Assembly: GCF_020085105.1 (NCBI RefSeq)
Contig: NC_058055.1
Span: forward strand, 10,989,822-11,053,821
Length of the DNA stretch: 64,000 nt
Reading direction: 5' to 3'
Source: Siniperca chuatsi
Lineage: Eukaryota > Chordata > Actinopteri > Centrarchiformes > Sinipercidae
Shown here: positions 12,300 through 23,786 of the stretch, piece by piece
Layout of the letters: every line of letters starts with the position of its first letter
Position numbering within the stretch: position 1 is the first letter of the stretch
Notes under the pieces: generated by a model
Database searches by the model: none
What the model saw: the letters and a program-made list of their open reading frames with translations, nothing else
What the model was told of the DNA's origin: nothing
Translations under genes and position numbers: made by a program

Positions 12300-12561
12300 G
12301 ACATCACATGTCACTACAGGCTTCAATAAGTGTGTCATCCAGGAAATCAAATTCAACACCAAGAGCACCACCAGTGAAAAACCCTCAACTTTTTACGACA
12401 AAGAGAAGCTCATTAAGGCTGGTGATATGATCAGTGTTGATTCCTTCAACTGGCAAGCATTATTTACTTTCATAGCTTGTATAAATGTGTGTGTGCGTAA
12501 GTCTTTATGCAATAAAAGAAACCAACCATTGAGTCATGCGGCTGTTATCCTAAATGACATC
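12300..12561 (+). other. Unrecognised open segment with splice-like borders
   Basis: After an in-frame TAG near 12297 a frame stays open for about 88 codons to a TGA near 12561. It reads ...TGFNKCVIQEIKFNTKSTT and SEKPSTFYDKEKLIKAGDM further on. A possible acceptor (actacag, ending 12319) and a strong GTAAGT donor (12497) bracket 177 bp. I do not recognise the product. It may be an exon, a decayed gene or chance; an AATAAA at about 12510 falls inside it. It lies at the supposed end of the foxo1 3' UTR. Confidence 0.2.
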
Positions 12562-15500
12562 TGAGCATTTACTCGTGGGAAGTGCAATAAATGAATGAAA
12601 CAAGTTGTTGTTGATTCACGTTATATTAGCTAACAAAAACATACTGTACCTCTAACACACTGCATACAAATAGATTCCAGGTTATCTGCCCAGGGCAGGC
12701 CCCCAATTAAAAGTTCTTTGGTTTCTCCACGACATTTGATCACTATCAGGGCACATTTTCATTCCTAACCTACTGAGACTCAGTCTGTCTCCACAGTTTC
12801 TTGACTAACCAGCATTGAATGAGCTGTGACCTGCAGTCGAGGCCGTAACAGAAGGTGGTAGGCAGTGGGGCAGTAAATATAAACATTTCCCTGTTAATAT
12901 AAATGGAAACCATTAGTTAGAACAGATTTAGGCTCTCCTAAGGCCTCAGTATGCTTCAAACAAACAAGTGCGATCTTGTTTGTTCTCTGAAGGCAAATAT
13001 GTTTCTACCTGTTCCAAATGGCCACACTCGAAGGCAGGGAGAAAAGTTGCCATCATAGCACTTCTCCTATGTCTTTGTAGTCTCGATGCAATGAATCATA
13101 CAGATGGGTATAATGGCGGACACTGTTGGACTTCCCAAGAAGACGGTATTGCACTTAGTTGTCATAAAAAGTGACAGAAGTAGTTGTGTAAAGAATGAAA
13201 AAGTTCCAGTCCTGCATACTTTCTCACCTTCACACACCTGGCCAATCAGTGCCTGAAGTGGTCGTGATTGTTGGATTGTCAGTTTCTGAAAGTTACAAAA
13301 ATCTTTGGATTCATTGGATCAGCCCCCGATTCTGCCGCCAGAAAGGTTTCCAACACTGTTAGATGACCAGACAAGCTCTGTGTTTGAATCATACTGAGGC
13401 CTTTACAGTCCTCTCACTCTTCAGTGGAAACCATGTTTGCATGTATCCTACTGAGGTCTGTTGGGTGCTAGAGATTCATTTGTGGTGACTAGAATATTGT
13501 AAGGAACATTTTGCTACCTTTTCTGTCAAACTCCTTGACAAAGATGAACAAGAGAGAGATATTCACAGAGAAACTAAACAGTTCTTCCTAGTGGGGAAAT
13601 GGTGTCCACATTTTTCCTACATTATCCTTTAAATTTAGCAAAAGAGACTTTATAGAAGTACTATAATGTCCATCATTGTTAAGTTCAGTATGTACCTAAA
13701 ATACTATGCTGACATAAAAATCTAATCAAAAGTGTCAAAGCGTTTTTATTATATGAAGTTGACAGGACCATCCAGCACACAACTACATTATCAGGTGACT
13801 TTAATGTAGCAAGGGGACACTAGGACCCATGCAGGGGCAGACGCCAATCAGGTGAGAGGTACAAAGGTAATGGGAAGCAGGTGTGAGAGACTGCAGACTG
13901 CAGTCCACACTCTTCTGCTGCTGCTTTGTTTTCTTACTACAGGTGTGGCTCTGGTTCCATGATGTTTTATGTCAATTTTAGTATTTTATTTTGTTCGGGT
14001 AATGTAAGGGTGCAAACATCCTGAGGTATTGTACTTCTTAATAATTTTATAAAGTGGGTCTGCAATAACTTCTATTGAAGGTTGAGAAGCCGAAGACATC
14101 ATTGACTGTGAGCTGGTGCAAGGTTATGTAAGGTATTAACTTATTTTTGCAAATTATCAATGTTTACCTTGCACCAGTTTATTTTAGTATTGTTTGTTTT
14201 AGTATGGGTCATTTTAGTCTTATTCATCTTATTGCTGTTTTTTGTGTTGTTCATTCATAGTGTTTTCAAAGAAAATAACCATTAGACATTTAAGGTATAA
14301 TCTTAAAACAGGAGTAGATGAGCAGATTAATCTGTCACCTTTTTATACATCATAATTAGGATTCTTTTATTCTTTCTTTCACTGAACATCTGTTAAAAAA
14401 AAAAAAAACTTAGCTAAGTTGAGCATTTAGAACATGAACAGGCTGCAACCCATGACAACCCACAACTGCAGAATTACTTCCAGGAAATGAAGATAAAGAT
14501 TTTTATGGTTGCAAATGTGAAGTAATTGTAAATTAGTCATCTTCCATGTGGTCTGTTTCCTGTTGCCACCTGAAGTTTATTCTTTACTCTAATACAAAAC
14601 AATACAAAACCATTGAGGATAGGAAATATTTGAGCATATTTTCATAAAATACCAAATGGAATAGAACAGAAAGCAGGTCCTTCTAGTGTCTCAACATTCA
14701 TTCACACTTTGGTTTCTGTCAAACGTTTGTTCATTTCCTGTATGAAATTAGGCCCCATTAAAGCTACAGTAGGAGTTTCGTGTATAAAGGAGCAATGTTT
14801 AGTGTCTCCAACTTTGTTAATCAATTCAGTAGCAGAGTCAATACTTTTTTTTGTCAATGAAAGATCTTTTCTTGGTTAATAATGAGATTCAGTTTCAATA
14901 TACATAGCAACACATCTCAAAGGATGATGAAATATGCATTTATGTAATTTTATGTAATCTAAAAAAGTATGTACTTGCTCTATTCTTCTATCACTCTGTT
15001 CCTCCAACACATTGTCTTAATAGTTTAACACCCACAGCCTGCTTCACACACAATGAATCACACAATGACAGCCATTCAACAGCAGGGAGGCAGATCACAA
15101 AGGTGGGCTACTCCCTATGAGTGGTTGTTTCCAGAGCCGTCAGGTCATGTCTCTTGCCTTTAATAAATTGCATTAGGAGAAGCAAGGTGGGTGGCTGAGT
15201 GGGGTTAAAGGGACACCCGCTGTCATTCATTTGTTTCACTGGGGCACGTCCTGTCAGCCTAGTTGGTTACAAAACATGCTCGCTAACATACATATGACCT
15301 ACCTCTCAACTTACACTAAAGATCAAGTATGGGAGACTTTGTTTTGGGAAATATTCTTTTTTGTTTTCTTGCCAAGAGTAACTGTGTATTCAGCAGAACG
15401 CAAGGATAATTTTATAGGTAGGATTGCATACAAAGTCAATGGAAAGATGCGATTAGACACGAATTTGCCCTGGATGGCACATACTGCCACAAAGGCACAT

Positions 15501-15677
15501 CCATGAAATTCAAAATGTTTTAATTGGGTAAAAAAACTCCACGTGTATTTTGGGGCTTTATGAATCAGCTTCATAAACATACAGAGACGAGAGGAACATA
15601 AAATGGAGAGGTGGGGTTTCTGGTGAGGTCTGAGATCAGTCAAAGGCTCAGTCACACAAACTTTCTTAGACCTTTTT
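12562..15677. other. Intergenic sequence, no gene seen
   Basis: AT-rich DNA with only short scattered open frames on both strands, including overlapping ones at 15231-15506 (+) and 15323-15697 (-). None resembles a known protein. A poly(A) run lies near 14395. No RNA gene was recognised. Confidence 0.6.
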
Positions 15678-16006
15678 GATGAGAAGACTGATACCATATA
15701 TGTCCATTAAATATAACAGCTAGCCTGGCTCTGTCCAAAGGTAAAAAATGTGCTTACTAGCAACTCCCTGTCAAACCAGTAGTGAGCTTTAGAGGTGCTG
15801 GTAGGTGGATTTGGTTTACCTTTGTTTGGACAGAGCCAGGTTAGTTGTTTCCTCCTGTTCCTCCTGTTGCCAGTCATTAAGCTAAGCTAAGCAAAGTATC
15901 TCCTGGCTGTAGCTTCATATTATGAGACATGAGAGTGGTATCAATCTTCTCATTTAACTCTCAGCAAAAAAAAAGTGTATTTCTCAAAATGTCAAACTAT
16001 TCCATT
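15678..16006. mobile_element. MITE family X, copy 2 (5'-truncated)
   Basis: It begins inside the left arm (gatgagaagactgatacca) and ends with the right arm (gagagtggtatcaatcttct ... caaactattcc), matching the foxo1-intron element. The outer part of the left terminal repeat is missing. The internal palindrome (gctagcctggctctgtcc / ggacagagccaggtt) is retained. Confidence 0.7.
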
Positions 16007-16935
16007 GGAATAGTGTTCACTCTGTTTTCTTCTAGAATTGTATTTATTCAACAATCACGTCTATGAACATAATTATTCATAACATAATGCATCAATATTC
16101 ATAAATATGATACATCTGCTGTTTGTGTGTCATTGTGCATTGCATAAATTGACAGCTGTGGGTTTGTCAAAATGTTGATTTATAATTGAAAGTTAATACT
16201 ACTCTTGAATGTCAACATCAGTCCCATGTCTAAAACTTCAATGTAAAATGCTGAGACTGAGACTACAGTATGGGGATGATAGTCTGTGAGTATAAACCTA
16301 TGGCTGTAATTAATCACAAATGATTTATTTAAGAAATTAGTCTTTGTGACTCTGAATGTAGAGGTTATTCTGCAGCACTATGCGCACAATTTGAAAGATT
16401 TGCAGTTTATTCCACAAACATTACCTCATGACACAGATGTGTTTTGAAGGTGTCCTTCTGTGCTCCCACTCCTGGTTGATGCTCCTAACTGACTCATAGA
16501 AAATGCAGCAGAACCTCTGGTAACATCTGCATGGAGTGGAAGATGAATGCTTGTTTAATGCACCTCAGAGCTGATGGAGATTATTCCTGCCATGCTTGTA
16601 TAAGTAATGTGGACCCCTTCTACTAAAGGGGGGCAGTGGCCTGGAGGGGGCTGCACAGCGAGCTTGGGCTGGGTAATTTAACTGTGTGGCCCAGGCACAA
16701 AGCAAGGCAATTAGGTGGTTTGAGCCATTTGAGCTTTGCTAATATAAAATACAATATGGACATGCACACTGTATCTCTCAGAGAGAGGCCAGGATAAAGA
16801 TTAACCCATGATGAGATTAACCTGGCAGCAGCTGATCAGCCCCATCACATGATTCTTGAACAGGAAACAGAGGAAATCAGGTTGGTTGTATGGGTGCAAA
16901 CAACACTACAGTGTAACACTTTATATATATATACA

Positions 16936-16978
16936 GTATGTATGTATGTATGTATGTATGTATGTATGTATGTATGTG
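16936..16978. repeat. (TATG)n microsatellite
   Basis: About ten tandem tatg units lie just left of the Tc1-like element. They generate the spurious MYVCMYVC/HTYIHTYI open frames on both strands. Confidence 0.92.
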
Positions 16979-16984
16979 TATATA

Positions 16985-17493
16985 CAGTGCTGTGCAAAAG
17001 TGTTTTCCCCCTTCCTGATTTCTTATATTTTTGCATGTTTGTCACACTTGATGTTTCAGATCATCAAACAAATTTAAATATTAGTCAAAGATAACACAAG
17101 TAAACACAAAATGCAGTTTTTAAATGAATTTTGTTATTATTAAGGGAAAACTAAATCCAAACCTACATGGCCCTGTGTGAAAAAGTGATTGCCCCCTAAA
17201 CCTAATAACTGGTTGGGCCACCCTTAGCAGCAACAACTGCAATCAAGCATTTGCGATAACTTGCAATGAGTCTTTTACAGCGCTGTGGAGGAATTTTGGC
17301 CCACTCATCTTTGCAGAATTGTTGTAATTCAGCCACATTGGAGGGTTTTCGAGCATGAACTGCCTTTTTAATGTCATGCCACAGCATCTCAATAGGATTC
17401 AGGTCAGGACTTTGACTAGGCCACTCCAAAGTGGCAAAAAAATGCAAAAAAATAAGAAATCAGGAAGGGGGCAAACACTTTTGCACAGCACTG
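16985..17493 (-). mobile_element. Internally deleted Tc1-like transposon
   Basis: Terminal repeats are exact for 21 bp (cagtgctgtgcaaaag.. at 16985; its reverse complement ending at 17493) and extend inward with ttcctgatttctta. A TA dinucleotide abuts the left end. On the minus strand 17447-17202 encodes the last 80 or so residues of a Tc1 transposase: LEWPSQSPDLNPIEMLWHDI, which includes the catalytic E of the DDE triad, then the conserved tail ending KGGPTSY. The N-terminal DNA-binding part and the first two catalytic D residues are missing, so the copy cannot transpose by itself. It sits between two microsatellites. Confidence 0.9.
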
Positions 17494-17519
17494 TGTGTGT
17501 GTATATATATGTGTATATA

Positions 17520-17551
<32 letters not shown>
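17491..17551. repeat. (GT)n/(AT)n microsatellite
   Basis: Alternating gt and at dinucleotides directly abut the right end of the Tc1-like element and have erased its right-hand target site. Confidence 0.88.
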
Positions 17552-17555
17552 AAAC

Positions 17556-17975
17556 ATTTGGGGACTCATAAGACACATTTAAGTAACTGTGTCAATATTG
17601 ACCCAGTGTGCGTCAATATAGCACCAACGGAATACTGTGATAGTGTTATTTCTTGTATTACTTTTGGGTTATTTATCCAAACGAAAATATGGTATGGTTG
17701 TGAACTGAATCTACTCTAGCTCTTTACATGTTACAAATAATTATGTGTGTCCTTTGCAGTCCTGAATGTCAATGTTTTGTACAACTAAAAATACATTTGT
17801 GACAGTTTTAAGGTCAAACTGGAGCTTGTTGTGTCTACCATATAACCATATTTTAGTTTGGGTAAATAACCCAACAGTAATAGGAAAAATAACAGTGGGC
17901 CAAAACAACCCATTTTGTTAGTGCTACATTGATCCAAACTGTGCTGGTTTTGACCTAGTGATTTTCAGTGTGCAG
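17556..17975. mobile_element. Fold-back MITE
   Basis: An inner arm gggttatttatccaaac (about 17667) pairs with gtttgggtaaataaccc (about 17857). Outer arms tcaatatagcaccaacgg (about 17613) and ttgttagtgctacattga (about 17914) also pair. No coding sequence is present. Superfamily unknown. Confidence 0.6.
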
Positions 17976-18198
17976 CAGGGATCAAGATATCCAGACCTTT
18001 AGTCCCTAGTGTGGGTCAAACTCCAAAAACACTTCCCATAATGCAACCAAATGAAAAATTGCCTAGTGCGAGATAATCATAACCTTGATGTCATCATCAG
18101 GGTTATATTCTCAGACTCAGACTATAAAGCTCCCTCCAGAACCACAGAAGACCTGGTACAATAAAATATTGGAGTACCCCTTTTAGGTGTATGGGGTA

Positions 18199-18247
18199 AG
18201 AAATAATAATAACAATAATAATAATAAAAATAATAATAATAATAAAA
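18199..18247. repeat. (AAT)n tail of the LINE
   Basis: An imperfect aat repeat forms the 3' terminus of the minus-strand LINE, as is usual for this class. Confidence 0.85.
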
Positions 18248-20195
18248 CTTTATTTATAGAGCACTTATCAAAACAAAGCACAAAGTGCTTCACAACAAGA
18301 GAAATAATATACCACAAGAAATAATACACATAATATACACAAAAGCAATAAAATATACAATAAAGTAAACAACCAGTTCAGGTAAAATCAGGATATGCTT
18401 TCAGATAAAAATGTGTTTTGAGAAGAGACTTAAACGAAGACACTGACTCAGACAAGTTGTTCCAGAGCCTCAGGACCCTGATTGCAAAAGCTCTGTCCCC
18501 CTTAGTTTTCATCCTGGACTCAGGAACAGACAGGAGACCCCTGCCCGAAGATCTCAAACTACGTGAAGGTTCATAAGGGATTACAAAGTCTAAAATATAG
18601 TCTGGAGCCAGGCCATGAAGAGCCTTAAAAGTAATCAATAAGATCTTAAAATCAATCCTAAAACAAAGAGGGAGCCAATGTAAAGAGGCTAAAACAGGTG
18701 TTATGTGGTTGTACTTCTTGGTCCTGGTTAACAGCCTAGCAGCTGAGTTCTGTACAGTCTGCAGTCAAAGTTTTTTGATTAAGACGAGTGAACAAGCTGT
18801 TACAATAATCAAGGAGTGAGGAGATAAAAGCATGTACAACAGTTTCTGCATCACTAAGATTTAGAATAGATCGGATTTTTGCAATATTTCTGAGGTGATA
18901 AAAACATGATTGGACAAGCTTAGTGATATGTTGCTCAAAACATAAATTGCTGTCAAACAGGACACCAAGATTTCTGGCAACAGGCTTGATATGTTGTGAC
19001 AGGTTACCAGTAGATGGCAGTATTTGTTTAGTGATGTGTTGGGGCCCAATAACAAGGATTTCAGTTTTATTTGAGTTGAGCTGTAGAAAATGTATCGACA
19101 TCCAATTTTTTATGTCAGACAGGCAGTCCTGCAGAGAACTCAGCATACTAAGGTCAGTGGGCTTGACAAGGAGGTACAACTGTGTGTCATCCGCATAACA
19201 ATGAAAAGAAATACCATGTCTGCGGATGACATCACCCAAAGGAAGCATGTATAAGGAGAACAGTATTGGTCCCAGAATTGAATCTTGAAGCACACTGTAC
19301 TTGATATGGGAAAAGGATGACATAAAGTTATTAATGCTGACACAGAATTTCCTATTGGACAGATAAGATGAGAACCAGTCTAGTGCAGTGCCAGAAATGC
19401 CCACCCAGTGCCTCAGTCTATCTAAAAGAATGCCATGATCAATTGTGTCAAAGGCAGCAATTAAGTCCAGCAACACAAGAATTGAACACATGCCTGTGTC
19501 TGCATTCATTAAAAGGTCATTAGTGACTTTAAGAAGGGCTGTCTCAGTGCTGTGGTACTGACGAAAGCCAAATTGGAACTTTTCAAAGATATTATTGTTT
19601 TCCACAGCAGCAAGAAGCTGCTTAGATACAAGTTTTTCGACAATCTTCGAAATAAAAGGCAATTTGGAGATTGGGCAATAGTTATCCAGGAGGGTGGGAT
19701 CAAGCCCAGGATTTTTTTAGGACTGGCTGGACACAAGCAGTTTTAAAGTAAACAGGGACGCAGCCAGTAGACAGCGAGCTCTTAAAAATAATTTGTAAAA
19801 GGGGCGCAATACAATCCATAACTTCCAATAAAAACCTAGTTGGGATTTTGTCCAGAGGGCTGGAGAACACTCTCATAAGTGACATGATATCTGTAAGTTC
19901 AGGCAGCGTAACAGCAGAAAAATTGCTCAAAGAATCCCTGAGCGGGTGATCCACATCTAAAAAGGCAGGACTGGGGGTGATATCAGATCTTATTAACTCC
20001 ACCTTTCCAGCAAAGTGTAAAAGAAACTTTTCACAATCAGCAGGGGCACAAGGAGAGGCTGGGTTAACTAACTGATCCACAGTCTTAAATAGGAATCTGG
20101 GGTTGTGCTGATGGGCCGAAATAAGTGCAGAGAAATGACATGGTCTTGCATCCTTCACCATCCTATTATAAAGGAGTAATAACTCTTTCATGGTA
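18199..20195 (-). mobile_element. 5'-truncated L2-like non-LTR retrotransposon
   Basis: Minus-strand fragments encode a LINE reverse transcriptase. First is a linker/N-terminal RT part (20191-19700; LLLYNRMVKDARP, NPRFLFKTVDQL). Then comes the RT core (19662-18736) with [27 protein letters not shown] and the intact YADD box at 19197-19186. Last is a C-terminal tail (18638-18378; ITFKALHGLAPDYI, WNNLSESV). A frameshift in an A-run near 19714, and another near 18760, split the frame. The 3' end has aaactttatttatagagcac and an (AAT)n run. There is no endonuclease domain, so the copy is 5'-truncated and dead. L2/Rex-type is inferred from motif style. Confidence 0.88.
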
Positions 20196-20199
20196 TAGT

Positions 20200-21150
20200 A
20201 TAGTAATCTATGGTATATATTATAGTAATCTGCACTATAATAGTATTATAACAGTGGTTCATTCATCTACAAACTACAAGAAGAGCACAGTTTTTTTTTT
20301 GGGTGCTCATTGTGGTGAAGTAGAGCGGAAGGACAGGAAGCCAAGCACAGTACTTTTATTTCTCTTTTAACTAAGAGCCCATGTAATTTCCATGCAGAAA
20401 ATAGTCAGTTGCAGTTTTTGCTACTCTTTTATATCTCTTTACCGTTAGTGACACTTTTGTTTATGCAGTGCAGTTTTGAGACAGTTGCTCAAAAGAACTT
20501 AATGTGATACCTCTTCTCTCTTAAGGGCCCCATATCTTCAACTTTTGTCCTTATACACCCATTAGCTGCACTGAACAATCACAAAATAACTCAAATGTGA
20601 CTCTTTACAACACAGACACCCGGAAAATGTCTGATCAAATACACACAGCATTTACAGCATGACCAACCACCAGTGAAAGTCACAATTTCAGTTAATACAC
20701 ATGTGCTATCAAAGGAAAATACTCTCAGTTCTGCATTACTATGAGTTACATTTAAACGTTAGATCCGCTGTGTCCATCTATTTCTCTTTTCATGCATACT
20801 GAGTCCACCATGTACCAACTGCAACTTATCTCCCACATTAAAGTTCGTCATTTGTAAACCCACTGCTGGAATTTGACCACCATTATGGTTCTTGAAGCTG
20901 ACATGAAATTCTGCCTCCTCTTATGAATACTCCATGTGTGTGAAAGACAGTGAGACTGTGTCCTTTTGGCAAACATCAAGCACTGTGCTGCTTGGGGGCC
21001 ACAGCAAAATCTGATCTGGATTTCTGCTTAAAACATCTTGAGCCAACTGGTTTCAGCTTTTTATGACATGTTTGTTTATCTTCATCTTCATACACACATT
21101 ACTATTATATTTTATTTCAGGCCTTTCTTAGTTAATTATTTGACTTCTGT
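20200..21150. other. Intergenic sequence, no gene seen
   Basis: A short tata/tagta-rich stretch (20196-20260) is followed by unremarkable AT-rich DNA. No open frame resembles a known protein. Confidence 0.6.
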
Positions 21151-21152
21151 GC

Positions 21153-21420
21153 AATGGTGGAAGAACTATTGGGATATTTTACTTAAGTGAAAAGTAGCCA
21201 AACCACAGTGTAAAAATACTCCATTACAAATCATGACCATAATCATTTAAAGTATCAAAACAAAACAAAAATACTCATTATACATAATGGCCCCATTCAG
21301 AATGTTACATTTATCATTTATAATGATTAAAATGATTACAGATGCATTAACGTGTAAGCCAAGGTGGAACTAATTTTAACTTTTTGATATGCTGCTGGGT
21401 AGACTGATCAATGACAATGC
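21153..21420. repeat. Degraded teleost MITE fragment ('ttacttaagt' family)
   Basis: The motif ggtggaagaactattgggat...ttacttaagt and later tactccattacaaatca resemble the more complete copy at 45466-45963 and the fragment at 47695. It is too diverged to set ends. Confidence 0.4.
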
Positions 21421-21529
21421 ACCATATTTTAAAAGTTGCAACGAAACTAGTAACTATAGGTGTCAAATAGCGAAGTAAAAAGTATATATTTTCACAACCT
21501 CAACATCATGAATATACTGTGTCTTTAGG

Positions 21530-22215
21530 GGGCTGTCAAATTGTGGTGCAACGCAAGAGTTCCCTCTGCTGGACGCAAACTGGAAGCATCACCATGAAAC
21601 AAATGCAGCAACTAAATGCTTCAATGACACCTAGTGTGAAAGTGATGTGTGTGAAGCATGCTTGATACACAGTCAGAGCTTTAGACCTGCATTGGCTTCA
21701 AAAGCCCCATGTTTGAGAATTCACTTTTAATTCAGTCCATTTTTTATGCTGATTATGCCATTGTTTTAAGAGTCTTGACGGTGTCTATCTCAGCATGCAT
21801 TGGGCAAGAGGTAGCTTGCGTCCCAGACATGTTGCCACTGCTATTTTAGTAGCATTAGGGATAACTGTGGTCTGTGAATCTAGGTATGATTCTTTTCCTA
21901 TTCCAACCCTTTTTTATGTTGCTGCACATATGTGAATATACAAAATGTACTTATATAATTTTATTGTCTTGAGCAATAACAAAGAAGGCATATATTCTGT
22001 AGAAATAGTGACTTGTGCAGAGTAATGACATGAAAACCTTTATTGTGCATAACCTTTTATTTGTTACTATAGTTTTGCTATAGCTTTTAGTACACCTTTG
22101 GTGGTAGAATAAAAGAAACAAAACAAGCTGACTTGTCTATTTGAAAAATATAAAGACATCTTTATTACAAGTACTACTTTGCAAGTAATTCTGAGCAGCG
22201 TAACATCCGAAAATG
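21530..22215. repeat. Diverged direct repeat A flanking the minus-strand Thy-1-like gene
   Basis: This stretch is collinear with 27370-28010 in the same orientation, offset about 5.83 kb. Shared blocks are agttccctctgc..ctggaagc.tcacc (about 21558 / 27400), gacacctagtgtgaaa / gacatctagtgtaaat, and ttgttactatagttttgcta ... cctttggtggta ... ctttgcaagtaattctgag (about 22062-22195 / 27880-28003). On the minus strand it carries AATAAA-type signals (about 22040, 22158), so it could be old 3' UTR sequence. A long unannotated repeat family is the alternative. Confidence 0.55.
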
Positions 22216-23786
22216 ATGGCAACACAAAACAGAAATGCATTGCGGACACAATCATTGTTAAAAATGTGACATCAAAGTAAAAAAAAAAATAGTATCACAG
22301 TTGAATTAAGAAAGAAGCATAAACATAGCCTACAAAGGCCCTAAATGCGTGTGTTTAGACAGTGTGGAAGGCATGTACACTATTCGTACATAAAATATTC
22401 AAATGGAAGCAGCTTTGAAAAAACACACAAAGCTAAAATATTCTGTCATACCGCATTAACACATGCGTACTTGTACAGGAGGAGAGCAATGTCTAATTTA
22501 AACCCGCCAGGATTGTTACAGTGAATATTTACTGTGCATAACATTACACTTGTTCTCACCATATACTCTCTTGGCAATGTCTGCCCATCAGTTGTTACTT
22601 GAACTGCATAAGAAACGTGTTACTCATTCAACTGCAGTATCACTCTCACTACAAGGCTGCAGTGCTAAAACCCCCGCCTTGTCCACATCATTAAACAGAC
22701 TTTGCAAATTAGCAGTTAAAACAGTCACACGTCTTTTTAGGCTGTAGGGCAGATTAAGCACTGAGTGAAACTGACTTTTTTCAAAGGTCTTCAAGTGATG
22801 AACAATCATCATAATCATGTTAAGTATTTGTCGTATTGCTGTCCAAGGAGGAAAAACTCTGATATTGCACTGTGTGGGAGTAGAAAAGAGAGCTGCTTTG
22901 CTATAACCAGGTGAACCTCACATGGGGGTTTAGTACACATGTCTTAATTCTATTTAAAGGTACTGAAGGTATCGGAGATTAGCATTTCTAGCAGGAAAGG
23001 CAGTGTTTGAGCAGTTATTCATTATTATTACTCAATAGCCATATCAGCCACCTGAATACCTGTCTAGGTTACATACTATATCTATAGTTGAGCAAACTGA
23101 TATGACTGATATAATCCAAATTAAAATAAGGGGGTGAACTGACAAAGCTGCAACATTTTCACTCTTTAATGCATCTGCAGCATAATAAATCAAAGCGTAG
23201 TCAAAGCGCTCTTGAGGGAAGATCTCCACTTTTGTGTTTAGAAAAACAATAAGATGCAATATAAATCTATAGGAAGTATCTGTTTTTCTTTAAAAATAAA
23301 AATACAAAACCTCAAAATTAATATTTATTCAGCCATTAGCGAAATGATAATTTATATAGATAGAATCTTATTTACAAAGGAGACCTGATCAAGACAACAG
23401 ATTAAAAAACTGCCTGTAACCTGCTCTTTTTAATAGCCATTATAATAGAAAATGAACACTGTTCACTGTTGCAGTTGTTTGCAATGTTTTTCATTTGATA
23501 TCGTCATGATTTATTTCCCCCTTTGATAGCATTATGAAACAATGGTGTTCAAGGTACAGTGGTGAGAATGAGGTACATTTTTAAAGAATAGTCCAATGCT
23601 CAATGAGAGGTTGATTTCATACAGTCTCATTTATTTAGAAGGGTTGTCATGGCTTCTACTCTAAAAAATAATATAACAGAAAATAAAATCATCCCACATA
23701 GAGTCAACCACCAACCACCAAACCAGAGTGAGTCACAAATCATGTGAGAAAGGTCTATTGAGTTGTTACCCTGTGAAAGTGAGAGT
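22216..23786 (-). other. Probable 3' UTR and downstream flank of the Thy-1-like gene
   Basis: Downstream of the TGA at 23787 (minus strand) the sequence has no coding features. AATAAA candidates on the minus strand lie near 23510 and 23324, giving a UTR of roughly 280-470 nt; a longer form reaching repeat A near 22158 is possible. Nothing else recognised. Confidence 0.4.

Larger units (their letters stand above)
9358..12535 (+). other. foxo1: foxo1 3' UTR (last exon, approximate end)
   Basis: AT-rich sequence without a credible gene follows the last acceptor for about 3.1 kb. Candidate poly(A) signals are near 10691, 11412 and 12510 (gcaataaaag); the last would give a UTR about as long as that of human FOXO1. 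Inside are a short reverse-transcriptase remnant (about 9690-9755), a 27-bp tandem duplication (9971-10023), an AU-rich run tatttatttatg (about 10018), a Pumilio-type tgtatata (about 10111) and a GAAA microsatellite (about 11648-11687). The true end is uncertain. Confidence 0.55.

Noticed and set aside
16845-17094. Frames reading MYVCMYVC or HTYIHTYI
   Set aside because: They are translations of the (TATG)n microsatellite.
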